Part shown: positions 7,568-16,687 of the stretch, piece after piece
Position numbering within the stretch: the first letter of the stretch is position 1
Layout: each line of letters starts with the position of its first letter
From: Pseudomonas corrugata
Lineage (GTDB): Bacteria > Pseudomonadota > Gammaproteobacteria > Pseudomonadales > Pseudomonadaceae
Assembly (NCBI RefSeq): GCF_001269905.1
Contig: NZ_LHVK01000014.1
Span: forward strand, 394,297-458,296
Length of the DNA stretch: 64,000 nt
Direction of reading: 5' to 3'
Position numbers and translations under genes: made by a program
Notes under the pieces: model-generated
The model's database searches: none
What the model saw: the letters and a program-made list of their open reading frames with translations, nothing else
What the model was told of the DNA's origin: nothing

Positions 7568-10500
7568 TCAGCCGCGCCGCCCAACCAACACCTGCTCCAA
7601 CACCACCTCCAGCGGATGCCGCAGTTGCTTGTCCGCCAACCGTTTCACCTGGCTGCGGCACGAGTACCCCGTCGCCAATGCCTCCCCTTCCTTGTCCAGC
7701 TTGCCGGCCCAGGACTGTTCGAAAATGGTTCGCGAGGTGTCCTGGTTGCGCAGTTCATGGCCATAGGTGCCGGACATGCCGCAGCAGCCCGTCGCCTCGA
7801 TCGCCAGCTTGAGCCCCAACTTGGTGAACACGGTTTGCCACTGGGAGGTGCTGGCGGGCACGTTGGTCTTTTCGGTGCAGTGCGCCAGCAGGCGGAACGT
7901 CCGGGCAACAGGAGTTGGCTGCTGCGGAACCGCATCGATCAGCCATTCCTGAGGCAACAGGACTTTCGGGCAAGCCTTGAGCCCTGGCACTTTCTGATAT
8001 TCCTGGCGGTAGACCAGAGTCATGGCCGGGTCGAGGCCCACCAGGGGCACCGAGCAGTCGGCGAGTGCCTGGAGCTGGGTAGCATTGCGGATCGCCGCCT
8101 TGTTGAAGGCACCGAGGAAGCCCTGCACATGCAATGGCTTGCCATTGGCGCTGTACGGCGCCAGGAAGACCCGGTAGCCCAACTGATGCGCCAGCTCGAT
8201 AAAAGAGGCCAGCAACGGCGTTTCGAAGTAGCGGGTGAAGGCGTCCTGCACCAGTACCACACTGCGCTCCCGTTGCGCCGGCGTGAGCTCACGCAGGGCC
8301 GGTACGCTGGCGACCGCGACCTTGCAGCGGCTCAAGGTGGCCTGGAAGTTGTAGCGACTGATCAGCGGGCTGTCGACCATGCCTACCTGGTTCGCCAACA
8401 GTCGGCTCAACCATGTCGAGCCCATCACCGCGTTGTAGAGGCCCGGCGCGTAGGCCATGTAGGGAATGGTGAATTCCAGCGAGCCGATCAGGTAGTCACG
8501 CAGCGGCCGTTGATAGCGGCCATGGTAGAGCTGCAGGAAACGCGAGCGGAACTCCGGCACATTGACCTTGATCGGGCATTGTCCCGCGCAGGATTTGCAG
8601 GCCAGGCAGCCGGCCATGGCGTCATAGACTTCGTGGGAGAAATCCGCCTCGCCCCGTGAGCGCGCCAGACTGTTGCGCAGCCGCGCCGGCAACGCCTTCA
8701 ACCACGACGCACCGCCCCGCGCCGCTTCCAGCACATCGACATTGGCCGCGCCCTGCAGACGCAACCATTCACGCATCAGCGATGCCCGCCCCTTGGGGGA
8801 ATGCTGGCGTTCGCGGGTGGCTTTCCAGGACGGGCACATGGCGTCGTCGGGGTCAAAGTTGTAGCAGGCGCCATTGCCGTTGCAGTGCACGGCAGTGCCG
8901 TAACTTTGCCAGACACGCTCGTCGATCTGCCGATCCAGGTCACCCCGCAGTGTCACCTCGTTGACCTTGAGCAGGCCTTCGGCGGCGTCCGGCGGTGTGC
9001 AGATCTTGCCAGGGTTGAGCTGGTTATGGGGATCGAACGCGCCCTTGAGCGATTGCAGCGCCGGGTACAAGTCGCCAAAGAACGCCGGCACGTACTCCGA
9101 ACGCAGACCCTTGCCGTGTTCCCCCCAGAGCAAGCCGCCGTAACGCTGGGTGAGTTCGGCCACGGCATCGGAAATCGGCTTGACCAGCGCGGCCTGGGCC
9201 GGGTCTTTCATGTCCAGTGCCGGACGCACGTGCAACACACCGGCGTCGACATGACCGAACATGCCGTAGCTCAAGCCGTGGCCGTCCAGCAGAGCGCGAA
9301 ACTCGGCGATGTAGTCGGCCAGCCGCTCCGGTGGCACCGCGGTGTCCTCCACGAACGGCTGCGGACGGACCTCGCCTTCGACGTTGCCCAACAACCCGAC
9401 CGAGCGCTTGCGCATGGTATAGACGCGGTTCACCGCCTCGGCCCCTTCCGCCAGCGTATGGCCCAGGCGCTCGATGGTGGTATCGCGCTGCAGATGCACC
9501 ACGAAGGCCGCTACATTGGCGTTCACTTGCGCAACGTCGTCGCCGCTGAACTCCACCAGATTGATGCCCAGGGTCGGGCGCTCGGCGTCAGCCGGGAAAT
9601 ACTCGGCGACGCTGTGCCAGACGATGTCTTTCATCGCCAGCATCAATACCCTGGAGTCCACCGTTTCGATGGACAGCGGTTTATGGGCCAGCAATGCGTT
9701 CGCATCGCGCAAGGCATCCATGAAGCTGCCATAGCGCACGTTCACCAACACCGAATACTTGGGAATCGGCAACACGTTGAGCTTGGCCTCGACCACGAAC
9801 CCCAGCGAACCCTCGGCGCCACACAGCACGCTGTTGAGGTTGAAGCGACCGTGGTCATCGCGCAGGTGCGCCAGGTCGTAACCGGTCAGGCAACGGTTGA
9901 GCTTGGGGAACACCGACTCGATCAGCTCGGCCTGGGTTTCCTGGATCTGCCGGGCGGTGCGGTATACCTCGCCGATACGGCCGGTATCGGCGCACGCTGT
10001 TTCCAACTCGGCGTCGGACAGTGGCTGGGTGTGCAAGTGCTCACCGCCGAGCAGCACGCTGTGCAGCTCCAGCACATGGTCGCGGGTCTTGCCGTAGGTG
10101 CAACTGCCCTGGCCGCTGGCATCGGTGTTGATCATGCCGCCCACGGTGGCGCGGTTGGAGGTCGACAGCTCTGGCGCGAAGAACAACCCGTGGGGCTTGA
10201 GCGCGGCATTGAGCTGGTCCTTGACCACACCGGCCTGCACCCGGACCCAACGCTCGGCCACGTTGATTTCGAGGATAGTGTTCATGTGCCGCGACAGATC
10301 GACCACGATGCCGTCGGTCAGCGATTGACCGTTGGTCCCGGTGCCCCCGCCCCGTGGCGTCAGCTTGATCTGGCGAAACCGTGGTTCGGCCATCAGCGTG
10401 GCAATGCGCGCAACGTCCTCGGCGTCCCGGGGAAAGACCGCTGCCTGCGGCAGACGCTGGTAAATCGAGTTGTCGGTCGCCAACACGGTACGGGTGCCGT

Positions 10501-10600
10501 AGTCAGCGCTCAGGTGACCACGAAAGCCGCTGGCGCGCAGGGCCTCGATAAATTCCGGGTAGTGGGCCGCGGGGGCAACCACGGGCAGTTGGGCAATCAT
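7568..10600 (-). CDS. ydiJ: FAD- and Fe-S-binding D-2-hydroxyacid dehydrogenase, YdiJ family
   Basis: A 1010-residue protein close in length to E. coli YdiJ (about 1018). The N-terminal half is a vanillyl-alcohol-oxidase-type FAD domain (RGGGTGTNGQS near residue 78; 'GGMINTDASGQGS' near 155), and the middle is an FAD-oxidase C-terminal domain. The C-terminal third carries a cysteine-rich Fe-S motif (CLACKSCAGQCP near 660) and a CCG-type domain (ATGCCGMSG near 943). E. coli YdiJ has been linked to D-2-hydroxyglutarate oxidation, so D-2-hydroxyglutarate or D-lactate are the likely substrates. AGAGG precedes the ATG. It is divergent from a LysR gene, which probably controls it. Start, stop and domain set look intact. 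Confidence 0.9.
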   Translation of the reverse strand: MIAQLPVVAPAAHYPEFIEALRASGFRGHLSADYGTRTVLATDNSIYQRLPQAAVFPRDAEDVARIATLMAEPRFRQIKLTPRGGGTGTNGQSLTDGIVVDLSRHMNTILEINVAERWVRVQAGVVKDQLNAALKPHGLFFAPELSTSNRATVGGMINTDASGQGSCTYGKTRDHVLELHSVLLGGEHLHTQPLSDAELETACADTGRIGEVYRTARQIQETQAELIESVFPKLNRCLTGYDLAHLRDDHGRFNLNSVLCGAEGSLGFVVEAKLNVLPIPKYSVLVNVRYGSFMDALRDANALLAHKPLSIETVDSRVLMLAMKDIVWHSVAEYFPADAERPTLGINLVEFSGDDVAQVNANVAAFVVHLQRDTTIERLGHTLAEGAEAVNRVYTMRKRSVGLLGNVEGEVRPQPFVEDTAVPPERLADYIAEFRALLDGHGLSYGMFGHVDAGVLHVRPALDMKDPAQAALVKPISDAVAELTQRYGGLLWGEHGKGLRSEYVPAFFGDLYPALQSLKGAFDPHNQLNPGKICTPPDAAEGLLKVNEVTLRGDLDRQIDERVWQSYGTAVHCNGNGACYNFDPDDAMCPSWKATRERQHSPKGRASLMREWLRLQGAANVDVLEAARGGASWLKALPARLRNSLARSRGEADFSHEVYDAMAGCLACKSCAGQCPIKVNVPEFRSRFLQLYHGRYQRPLRDYLIGSLEFTIPYMAYAPGLYNAVMGSTWLSRLLANQVGMVDSPLISRYNFQATLSRCKVAVASVPALRELTPAQRERSVVLVQDAFTRYFETPLLASFIELAHQLGYRVFLAPYSANGKPLHVQGFLGAFNKAAIRNATQLQALADCSVPLVGLDPAMTLVYRQEYQKVPGLKACPKVLLPQEWLIDAVPQQPTPVARTFRLLAHCTEKTNVPASTSQWQTVFTKLGLKLAIEATGCCGMSGTYGHELRNQDTSRTIFEQSWAGKLDKEGEALATGYSCRSQVKRLADKQLRHPLEVVLEQVLVGRRG

Positions 10601-10744
10601 TAACGGCCTCTTAGGGGGCTAATCACGTAAATACTTGTCGTCGGCGCATGAATAGGTCAGGCTCGGAACGACCTGCGCCAATGTTCCTTCAGGTTCCCGG
10701 CGCAGACAACCAGATAATCCTGCCGCTATCGATGACTTTTGTGA

Positions 10745-11629
10745 ATGAATTACCGTCACCTCACGCCATCCATGTCACTGCTGCTGGCATTTGAAGCCGC
10801 CGCTCGACATCAAAGCTACACCCGGGCCGCGGTCGAACTCTCACTGACGCAAAGTGCCGTCAGCCGACAAGTCCAGGCGTTGGAAGAGCAACTGGGGCTG
10901 ACGCTGTTTCGTCGCGAAGGCCGGCAGGTCCGGCTGACCGATGTCGGTCGCCTCTACCAACGGGAGATGAGCGAGGCGCTCGGACGCATCCGTAGCGCGA
11001 CCCTGCAGGCCATGGCGTATCAATCCGGCAGCGGTACCCTGCGCCTGGCGACGTTACCGACCTTCGGTTCGAAATGGCTGCTGCCGCGCCTGCATGAGTT
11101 CTACAAGACCCACCCCGGTATCCTGGTGCACATCAGCTCCCGGATCGACGCCTTTGACTTCGACACCAGCGACATCGATGCCGCCATCGTCGTCGGTACT
11201 TCCGGCCTGCCGGGCCTGATCAGCCACCGCCTGCACGCTGAAGAACTGATCGTGATCATCTCGGCTCAAGCGGCCAAGGCCCATGAGACGTGGACGCCGG
11301 AACGGATCAGCGAACAGATGCTGCTCAATGTGGCGAACAATCCCAACGTCTGGGGCGACTGGTTCAGTCACTACACCCTGCCCCACGCCAGGATGCGCCT
11401 GGGGCCCAGCTTCGAACTTACCTCGCACTTGATCCAGGCGGTGCGTGCGGATATCGGCATTGGCCTGGTGCCCCGCATCCTGGTAGCCGACGAGTTGGCC
11501 AATGGCGAGCTGATCGGCCTTGACCTGCCGTTCGCCAGCCGGCGCAGTTACTACCTCACCTACCCGCCGCGCAACGAAATGCTGCCGTCTTTGCGGGCGT
11601 TTCGTGGCTGGTTGCTGGAACAGATCTGA
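10745..11629 (+). CDS. LysR-family transcriptional regulator
   Basis: A 294-residue protein. The N-terminal winged HTH is clear ('FEAAARHQSYTRAAVELS', then LTQSAVSRQVQALEEQLG), followed by a periplasmic-binding-protein-like effector domain starting near residue 95 ('GTLRLATLPTFGSKWLLPRL', typical of the GcvA-like branch). It is divergent from ydiJ with 144 bases between the start codons, the usual LysR arrangement, so it probably senses a 2-hydroxyacid or related metabolite and controls ydiJ. The start at 10745 has no strong Shine-Dalgarno site, but it matches the expected N-terminus of the HTH domain. The effector is inferred only from the neighbour. Confidence 0.9.
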   Translation: MNYRHLTPSMSLLLAFEAAARHQSYTRAAVELSLTQSAVSRQVQALEEQLGLTLFRREGRQVRLTDVGRLYQREMSEALGRIRSATLQAMAYQSGSGTLRLATLPTFGSKWLLPRLHEFYKTHPGILVHISSRIDAFDFDTSDIDAAIVVGTSGLPGLISHRLHAEELIVIISAQAAKAHETWTPERISEQMLLNVANNPNVWGDWFSHYTLPHARMRLGPSFELTSHLIQAVRADIGIGLVPRILVADELANGELIGLDLPFASRRSYYLTYPPRNEMLPSLRAFRGWLLEQI

Positions 11630-11652
11630 CAGTCCGCAGTTATCGCGGACAT

Positions 11653-11684
11653 AAAAAAACCCCGTAACCAGATGGGTCACGGGG
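11653..11684 (-). terminator. Intrinsic terminator of the small lipoprotein gene
   Basis: A near-perfect stem (CCCCGTAACC / GGGTCACGGGG, loop AGAT) is followed on the minus strand by a run of seven T. It lies about 60 bases after the minus-strand lipoprotein stop and 24 bases after the LysR stop, so it may also block LysR read-through. Confidence 0.75.
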
Positions 11685-11746
11685 CAAGGATTTGGTTGGT
11701 TGCGGCCAACCAAAGGAGCTCTGTGAAAAGCGTCTACCCGCCGGGA

Positions 11747-12097
11747 TCAGATGCAATCCTCTGCGGCACGCTCAAAACTCGAAGGCAGCAGGTTCGAGGC
11801 CAGCAGGTGCCGCTCATAGATGAACACCTTGCCGCCATTCCCGGCCTTATAGGCCTCCAGCACGTTGTCCGCGGAGATTTTGCTCGGCACGACGATCCGG
11901 TAGCTGCGCTGGGTCTGTGAGACCAGCGGGTTCAACTGACTGTCCTGCAGTTTCGGTATGACGCACTCGGCATACTCGGCCGGGGTCTTTTGGGTCTGCA
12001 GGGTCAGCGTCGGATCATTTGGCGCGGAAGCACAACCGGCGAGCAGCAAAGAGGCGAGCGCCATGACAGGCACGAATAAAAAGCGCATCAGTTTCAT
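11747..12097 (-). CDS. Small putative lipoprotein
   Basis: A 116-residue protein with a lipoprotein signal: MKLMRFLF, a hydrophobic core and lipobox LLAGC with Cys at about residue 22. The mature part is about 95 residues with no known domain; 'KTPAEYAECVIPKLQ' and a final Cys in AAEDCI may form a disulfide. The start is uncertain between 12097 and 12088 (MRFLF), since neither has a strong Shine-Dalgarno site. It has its own terminator downstream and no operon partners. I do not recognise a function. By its lipobox it should be membrane-anchored; Ala and Ser after the Cys favour the outer membrane. Confidence 0.7.
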   Translation of the reverse strand: MKLMRFLFVPVMALASLLLAGCASAPNDPTLTLQTQKTPAEYAECVIPKLQDSQLNPLVSQTQRSYRIVVPSKISADNVLEAYKAGNGGKVFIYERHLLASNLLPSSFERAAEDCI

Positions 12098-12343
12098 CCC
12101 GAAAATAAAGAGGGTCAGGCTAGAAGGACGATGGATCGCTGTTGCGTCATGTCTTGAGCCACCTGTTCGATGGGTGCAATTGTCCAACGACTGGCGGCAA
12201 AGCAGAACATGCGTTTAATGATGGTCACTATTACTTCTAACAATAGTTGCGTGCCGTACAGGTGAGTCAGGCACGCAGGTCTTGGCATCGCGAAGCCGGG
12301 ATTCCAGCCTCGCAGAACCAGCTCACGATGAAGGCGGAAGGCG

Positions 12344-12643
12344 TTAGGACTGGGCTGTCAGGGCGGAGTGGGTTTTCAATTCCTCGTCGATGAACGCAGC
12401 GATCATGGCCCGGTAGACACGCTCCACGACATCAGGCGAGGCGCCGGCCTCATTCGCAAGTCCGCGCACTTTGGTGATGACCTGCTCGACCCGCGCCGGC
12501 GCGCGCACATCATCGGTGGTTTTTTTGAAGGCTGCGGCCTGCGTGACGAAGTTGCCGCGCCGGGCCAGGAGCGCAACGACCTCACGGTCGATCTGGTCTA
12601 TGTGCTGGCGGACTTCTTCGATCGATGTACAGCGTAATTCCAT
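12344..12643 (-). CDS. Chorismate mutase, AroQ class (type II)
   Basis: A 99-residue all-helical protein. The start at 12643 (MELRCTS) is supported by AAAGGAGA upstream; a longer in-frame version has no such site. The AroQ pattern is visible: 'IEEVRQHIDQIDREVVALLA', then RR, then 'VTQAAAFKK' and 'RVEQVITKVRGLANEAG', with the Arg, Lys, Asp and Gln residues in the expected order. AroQ enzymes convert chorismate to prephenate; the related PchB acts as isochorismate-pyruvate lyase in salicylate synthesis and has a similar size. No signal peptide is visible, and no pchA-like gene is near, so chorismate mutase is the better call. It stands alone with REP elements upstream. Confidence 0.8.
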   Translation of the reverse strand: MELRCTSIEEVRQHIDQIDREVVALLARRGNFVTQAAAFKKTTDDVRAPARVEQVITKVRGLANEAGASPDVVERVYRAMIAAFIDEELKTHSALTAQS

Positions 12644-12727
12644 TTGGAGATCTCCTTTCGAGTAACAGAAATGTGCTGGGGCGTTGGCGATATGACGGCA
12701 TATTCGACAGGGATGCAAGCAGCGCCA

Positions 12728-12884
12728 CCGCTATCGCGAGCAGGCTCGCACACTGGATTCGATGATGTACGCAGTTTTTGCATACATCACCAGCCCCTGT
12801 GGGAGCCGGGCTTGCCCGCGATAGCGTCGGCACGTTCAACATTTGCGTAACAGACACTCCGCTATCGCGAGCAGACTCCACAAG
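12728..12884. repeat. Three REP elements
   Basis: REP cores lie at about 12728-12753, 12796-12826 and 12859-12884. The first two have intact arms and the third is truncated (GCAGACTCCACAAG). They fill the gap between the chorismate mutase start and the small helical protein stop. Confidence 0.85.
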
Positions 12885-12898
12885 TGTTCCGGAGAGCA

Positions 12899-13144
12899 TC
12901 AGAGCTTTGGGATAATCCCGGTGGCCTCGGCAATCGTCGCCAAAACCTCCTCCATTCCGGCAATGTGATTCTGAAGGTCTACAAAAGATTGATGGACTGC
13001 TTCGTCGACGTCTACGGTCTGCTGTCCGCGAAGCGCTATCACCCTGCGCAGCTCCTTTTCCTGAAGCGCATTCACGCTTTCGCGCAGAGCCAGGAGCTGA
13101 TCGAATATCTGTGCGACTTTGGTTTTGCCAGCGGCGTCCATCAT
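12899..13144 (-). CDS. Small helical hypothetical protein
   Basis: An 81-residue protein starting at tandem ATG codons (13144 or 13141); GGAG is adjacent to the first and 3 bases before the second. An alternative start at 13183 would add 13 residues but also lacks a good site. The sequence (AQIFDQLLALRESVNALQEK, then 'VDEAVHQSFVDLQNHI') is amphipathic and probably two or three helices. No Cys, signal peptide or membrane segment is present. The frame stays open far upstream because of GC bias; only this C-terminal part has natural composition. I do not recognise the family. It is head-to-head with the broken protease gene. Confidence 0.55.
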   Translation of the reverse strand: MMDAAGKTKVAQIFDQLLALRESVNALQEKELRRVIALRGQQTVDVDEAVHQSFVDLQNHIAGMEEVLATIAEATGIIPKL

Positions 13145-13349
13145 CTCCAACCCAACCTCTCGATGAATGCACCCCAGGGACATGCGACCAGGATGCCAGG
13201 TCTTGAGATATTGCCCGCGGGCTGTGGGGTGATCAATGGACACCTGAACACGCCGAGGAGTTTCGGTCCGGCCAGGGCCGGTCATCCTTGGAACGTAACG
13301 ATGGCAAAGACAGTCGGAGCAATCAGGCCCTTGGCAAAGAAATCGTCCC

Positions 13350-14754
13350 ATGCCCTTACGATCAGCCGTCCTCGCTGCGCTGTTCACCCTGGCGACTGGC
13401 ACAGCAGCCGATGCCCAGGAACCGCTACGCCTGGAAAATCTGAAACTTGCGGTGACCTTTTGGAAAACCAGCGCCAGGACTGGTGCCTGACGGTGCGCGG
13501 GTTGGACGATGGCGTGCCGCATCTGGTACAGCGTGACGCACTGCTGCTGCGCCAGGGCAGTGAAACCAGTGTGACGCGGTGGTGATCGAGGAGGCCGCGG
13601 CGCAAGAAACCGAACAGTCCACGGCTCGGCCTGACGAGCCGAAGAAACCGGCGCAGGACTCCGACGAATGGGCCGCGAACCGCTTTCTCGACGCGGTGCA
13701 CTACTACCAGCGGCGCATCCCCGGGCGGCAGGCACCCATCCAGCCGCAGCCCGTGCGCATCGGCCTGATCGAGCGCGACGTGGATTTCGACACGGCGGAT
13801 TTTGCCGACTACCTCGGTGCCTGTTCGGCTCCACGCATCTGTGTCTACGCCCGCGATGCCGTCGCCCCGGACGGCCACGGCACCACCGTCGCAGGCCTTC
13901 TCGCCGCGCGCTGGAACGACGGCGGCAACACCGGTTTTCTAAGCGGCCTGGATAAGGCCAGTGGTGGCTTCGAGGTCATCGTCGAACGTAATTCCGACGC
14001 CGGGATTACCGCCAATATCGCCGCCTCGGTCAACCTCGTGGAAGATGGCGTACGCGTGCTCAACTGGATCTGGGGCATCCACCGGGTAGGTGCCAAAGAC
14101 ATCAAGGGGGACAATGTGGACTCCCTGCTGCGCTCGGGCATCGCCATGAGCGGCTACGAGGAACTGCTGGAAGAATTTTTTCTCTGGCTGCGCAAGGAGC
14201 ACCCCGACGTGATCGTGGTGAACGCTGCCGGCAACGGCTCCTCGTTCTCGGGCAGCGATGAATACCGCTTGCCCTCCTCCTTCATCACCGAGCAATTGCT
14301 GGTGGTCGGCGGTCACCAGCGCAGCGAGCGTGCCGGGGTCGCCGTCGACGATCCAGCCTATGCGGTCAAGCGCAGTTCCTCGAACATCGACATGCGCGTC
14401 GACATCGCCGCTGCCGCTTGTGCCCACGCCTCGACGCCCGGCGCAGGCCAGGACGGTGCGGTGCATTGCGGCACCTCCTACGCCACGCCCATGGTCGCAG
14501 GCCTGTTGGCGACAATGCTGTCCATCAACCCGCAACTGCTACCCGAGCAATTGCGCACGCTGCTGCGCCGCAGCGCCCTGACCATCGGCGACAACCACGA
14601 CTTCGAACGGATGGACGCGGAAGACCTCACCGCGCCCATCCTGCCGTCGGAGCGCCACTACCGGCTCAATGACAAGGACGTGGGGAGTTCGGCGCGGTTG
14701 GACATGCAGAAGGCATTGGATCTGGCGGTGGAAAGTCGCGAGCGGGTGCGCTGA
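13350..14754 (+). pseudogene. Subtilase (peptidase S8) gene with two frameshifts near the 5' end
   Basis: A signal peptide starts at 13350 (MPLRSAVLAALF...ADAQ). The coding sense then moves to another frame near 13454 and again near 13573, and runs in that frame to 14754. Both junctions occur at GTGAC, and adding back one G at each restores ...KLAV-DLLENQ... and ...SETSV-DAVVIEE..., giving about 468 residues. The body is an S8 protease: DGHGTTVAG holds the catalytic His, VVNAAGNGSS the oxyanion Asn and GTSYATPMVAG the Ser. The position of the catalytic Asp reads GLIERDVDF, with Glu where Asp is expected. As sequenced, the exported enzyme cannot be made from one frame. The two lesions could be real or sequencing errors. 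If intact it would be a periplasmic or secreted protease. Confidence 0.75.
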
Positions 14755-14769
14755 TTCTCCGCGTATGCA

Positions 14770-14799
14770 ATGCTCGGTGAATCACCCATTCCCGAGCAT
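14770..14799 (-). terminator. Hairpin at the end of the OPT transporter gene
   Basis: ATGCTCGG and CCGAGCAT form a perfect 8-bp stem around a 14-base loop, overlapping the OPT stop codon and lying between convergent genes. There is no T-run on either side, so its role as a terminator is uncertain. Confidence 0.35.
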
Positions 14800-16524
14800 C
14801 TGCCACAACGACGCGCCCACCCCGGTCATGCTCTCCCCGGCAATCAACCCCGCCGCAGCGGTGATTGCGAAGCGCTCCGTGAGGCTCGGCCAGCGCCTGC
14901 TCACTACCCAGGTAAGTACCGCACCGAGGGCCATCATCAGCGACACCGAGGCCGGCAGCACGAAGGCCAGGCCCAGTGCCGCGGTGCTCGGCAGGTACCG
15001 GGCGCGATGTTCGGGTAACAGGCTGTCGAGTACTCCCAGCAGCAAGCCGGCCAGGCCTCCGAGGAAGATCGCCCAGCGGATGCTCGTCGATAACGACTCC
15101 AAGCCCTGGGTCAGGGTCTGCGCCACGGCTTTCCAGGTGGCAACTGCCGGGGCCGGCCATTCTTCGGTAAGCAGCATGGCTTGAGGATCCGGGATCAGTG
15201 CCAGATAGGCCAATACGCCAACGATGCTACCCACGAAAATGCCCAGGGTCTGGGCGACCAACTGCTTGCGCGGTGTCGCACCAATGGCCCGGCCCACCTT
15301 GAAATCGTTCATCAGATCCGTGCACTGCCCCGCCGAACCACCGGCGGTATTGGCGCTCATCAGATTGATCGGCACCTGTCCTGGCGCAACGATGCCGAAG
15401 CTCAGCTGGGACAACTGGCCGATAGCGCCGATAGGCGGAATCCCCGTGGCGCCGACCACCCGGGCGGCCACCGCGGCCAGGCAGATCGCCAGAGGAATGG
15501 TCAACAGCGCCATCCATGGATTGATGCCGAACAGCAAGGCCTGCAAGCTCACCACCAAGACAATGGCCATCCCGAACCCGGCGGCGGGTCCAGCCTTGGG
15601 CACTACCCAGATCGCCCCACCGCCAGCCCGGGTGGTGTTGTGCAAAGCCCATAAGCGAGTCGCCAGGGACGCCAACGTTGAACAGACCATCAGGCTCACA
15701 CCTGGCCACAGCAACCATTCCACCAGCGCAGCGAACTGCGGGCCACTGCTGCCCTGTGGCAACTGCACCAGGCCGTGTTCCAACAGCCAAGGCGCCAGCC
15801 CGCCCCAGGCCAGCAAAGCACCGAGCAACAGGGTCAAGCCAACGCGAATACCGATGATCCCGCCAAAACCGACCAACAGCAGCGAAGGATCGGCGGTGAA
15901 TGTCAGGCGTTCCAGCTGGGCTGTCGGCGACCAGCGCGGGAAAGCCCACATGAAGGTGTCCACCCACTTGACCAATCCGGACAGCAACGCGGCACTGAGC
16001 AATACCTTCAAGCGCGTCGCCGCTTCATGGCCTTGGTTATAGATATGCAGCAGGGTTTCCAGGGTCGCCATGCCCTCGGGGAATTTCAACGCCTTGTCGT
16101 TGAGCAGCGACGGGCGTAAATACCAAGCGATCCACACCCCCAGGAAGCTCACCGAAAATACCCAGGCGACCATGGGAATGGCATCCAGCTGCTGACCGGT
16201 CAACAAGGTGTAGGCCGGAATCGGCGCTACCAGCCCGCCGGAAATGATCGAGGCCGCCGCAGACGCGACCGTCTGGTTGATGTTGCTTTCGTGCAACGTC
16301 CAGGGCAATCGCGCGGCTGAACGCCTGGCCAGGCCTTGCCAGATGCCATAGCCGATCAGCAAGGCAATGATCGACATGTTGAAGGACCAGCCGATCTTCA
16401 ATCCGGCGTAGACATTGGAAGGCGTCAAGAGGATACCGATCACGATGCCGGTACTGACCGCGCGCACACTGAGTTCCCGTTCGACCGGGGCATGGAGGGG
16501 CATCGATGACGAGGTTTGAAACAT
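14782..16524 (-). CDS. OPT family oligopeptide/metal-chelate transporter
   Basis: A 580-residue integral membrane protein with many hydrophobic segments. The N-terminus shows the OPT hallmark ('STGIVIGILLTPSNVYAGLK', then GWSFNMSI), and 'ESNINQTVASAAASI', 'KFPEGMATLE' and GATGIPPIGAIGQL match the bacterial OPT/YSL branch. These proteins carry peptides or metal chelates with protons across the inner membrane; the substrate of this branch is rarely known. It lies 163 bases downstream of a MarR-type HpaR-like gene on the same strand, with a 6-bp-arm palindrome in the gap, so that regulator may control it. Length fits the family (550-650). Confidence 0.88.
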   Translation of the reverse strand: MFQTSSSMPLHAPVERELSVRAVSTGIVIGILLTPSNVYAGLKIGWSFNMSIIALLIGYGIWQGLARRSAARLPWTLHESNINQTVASAAASIISGGLVAPIPAYTLLTGQQLDAIPMVAWVFSVSFLGVWIAWYLRPSLLNDKALKFPEGMATLETLLHIYNQGHEAATRLKVLLSAALLSGLVKWVDTFMWAFPRWSPTAQLERLTFTADPSLLLVGFGGIIGIRVGLTLLLGALLAWGGLAPWLLEHGLVQLPQGSSGPQFAALVEWLLWPGVSLMVCSTLASLATRLWALHNTTRAGGGAIWVVPKAGPAAGFGMAIVLVVSLQALLFGINPWMALLTIPLAICLAAVAARVVGATGIPPIGAIGQLSQLSFGIVAPGQVPINLMSANTAGGSAGQCTDLMNDFKVGRAIGATPRKQLVAQTLGIFVGSIVGVLAYLALIPDPQAMLLTEEWPAPAVATWKAVAQTLTQGLESLSTSIRWAIFLGGLAGLLLGVLDSLLPEHRARYLPSTAALGLAFVLPASVSLMMALGAVLTWVVSRRWPSLTERFAITAAAGLIAGESMTGVGASLWQMLGNG

Positions 16525-16557
16525 GCGAAATCCTTATCGGCAATGGAACAGCACGAG

Positions 16558-16574
16558 CACTTGCCTAACAAGTG
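16558..16574 (-). promoter_or_regulatory. Palindrome upstream of the OPT gene, possible operator
   Basis: CACTTG-CCTAA-CAAGTG, a perfect inverted repeat with 6-bp arms, ends 34 bases before the OPT start codon. It would suit a dimeric MarR-type repressor such as the adjacent HpaR-like protein. This is inferred from position and symmetry only. Confidence 0.35.
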
Positions 16575-16687
16575 AGCGCTGTATTGGCGGAAGGTTCACA
16601 GTGTTGAGGGCAGCTGCCACAAAGGTGATTCGTTGGCGTCAGGAGTGCGGGATGCAGTACCGAGGCAGACAAAGGTGCTTCGTGGCA

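Noticed and set aside
12344..12643. Isochorismate-pyruvate lyase (PchB) for salicylate in siderophore synthesis
   Set aside because: There is no pchA-like isochorismate synthase nearby, it is 31 kb from the siderophore cluster, and the sequence fits a general AroQ chorismate mutase.
13444..13464. Programmed -1 frameshifting in the subtilase gene
   Set aside because: No slippery heptamer in the right phase and no downstream pseudoknot were seen, and two such events in one gene would be needed; lesion or sequencing error is simpler.
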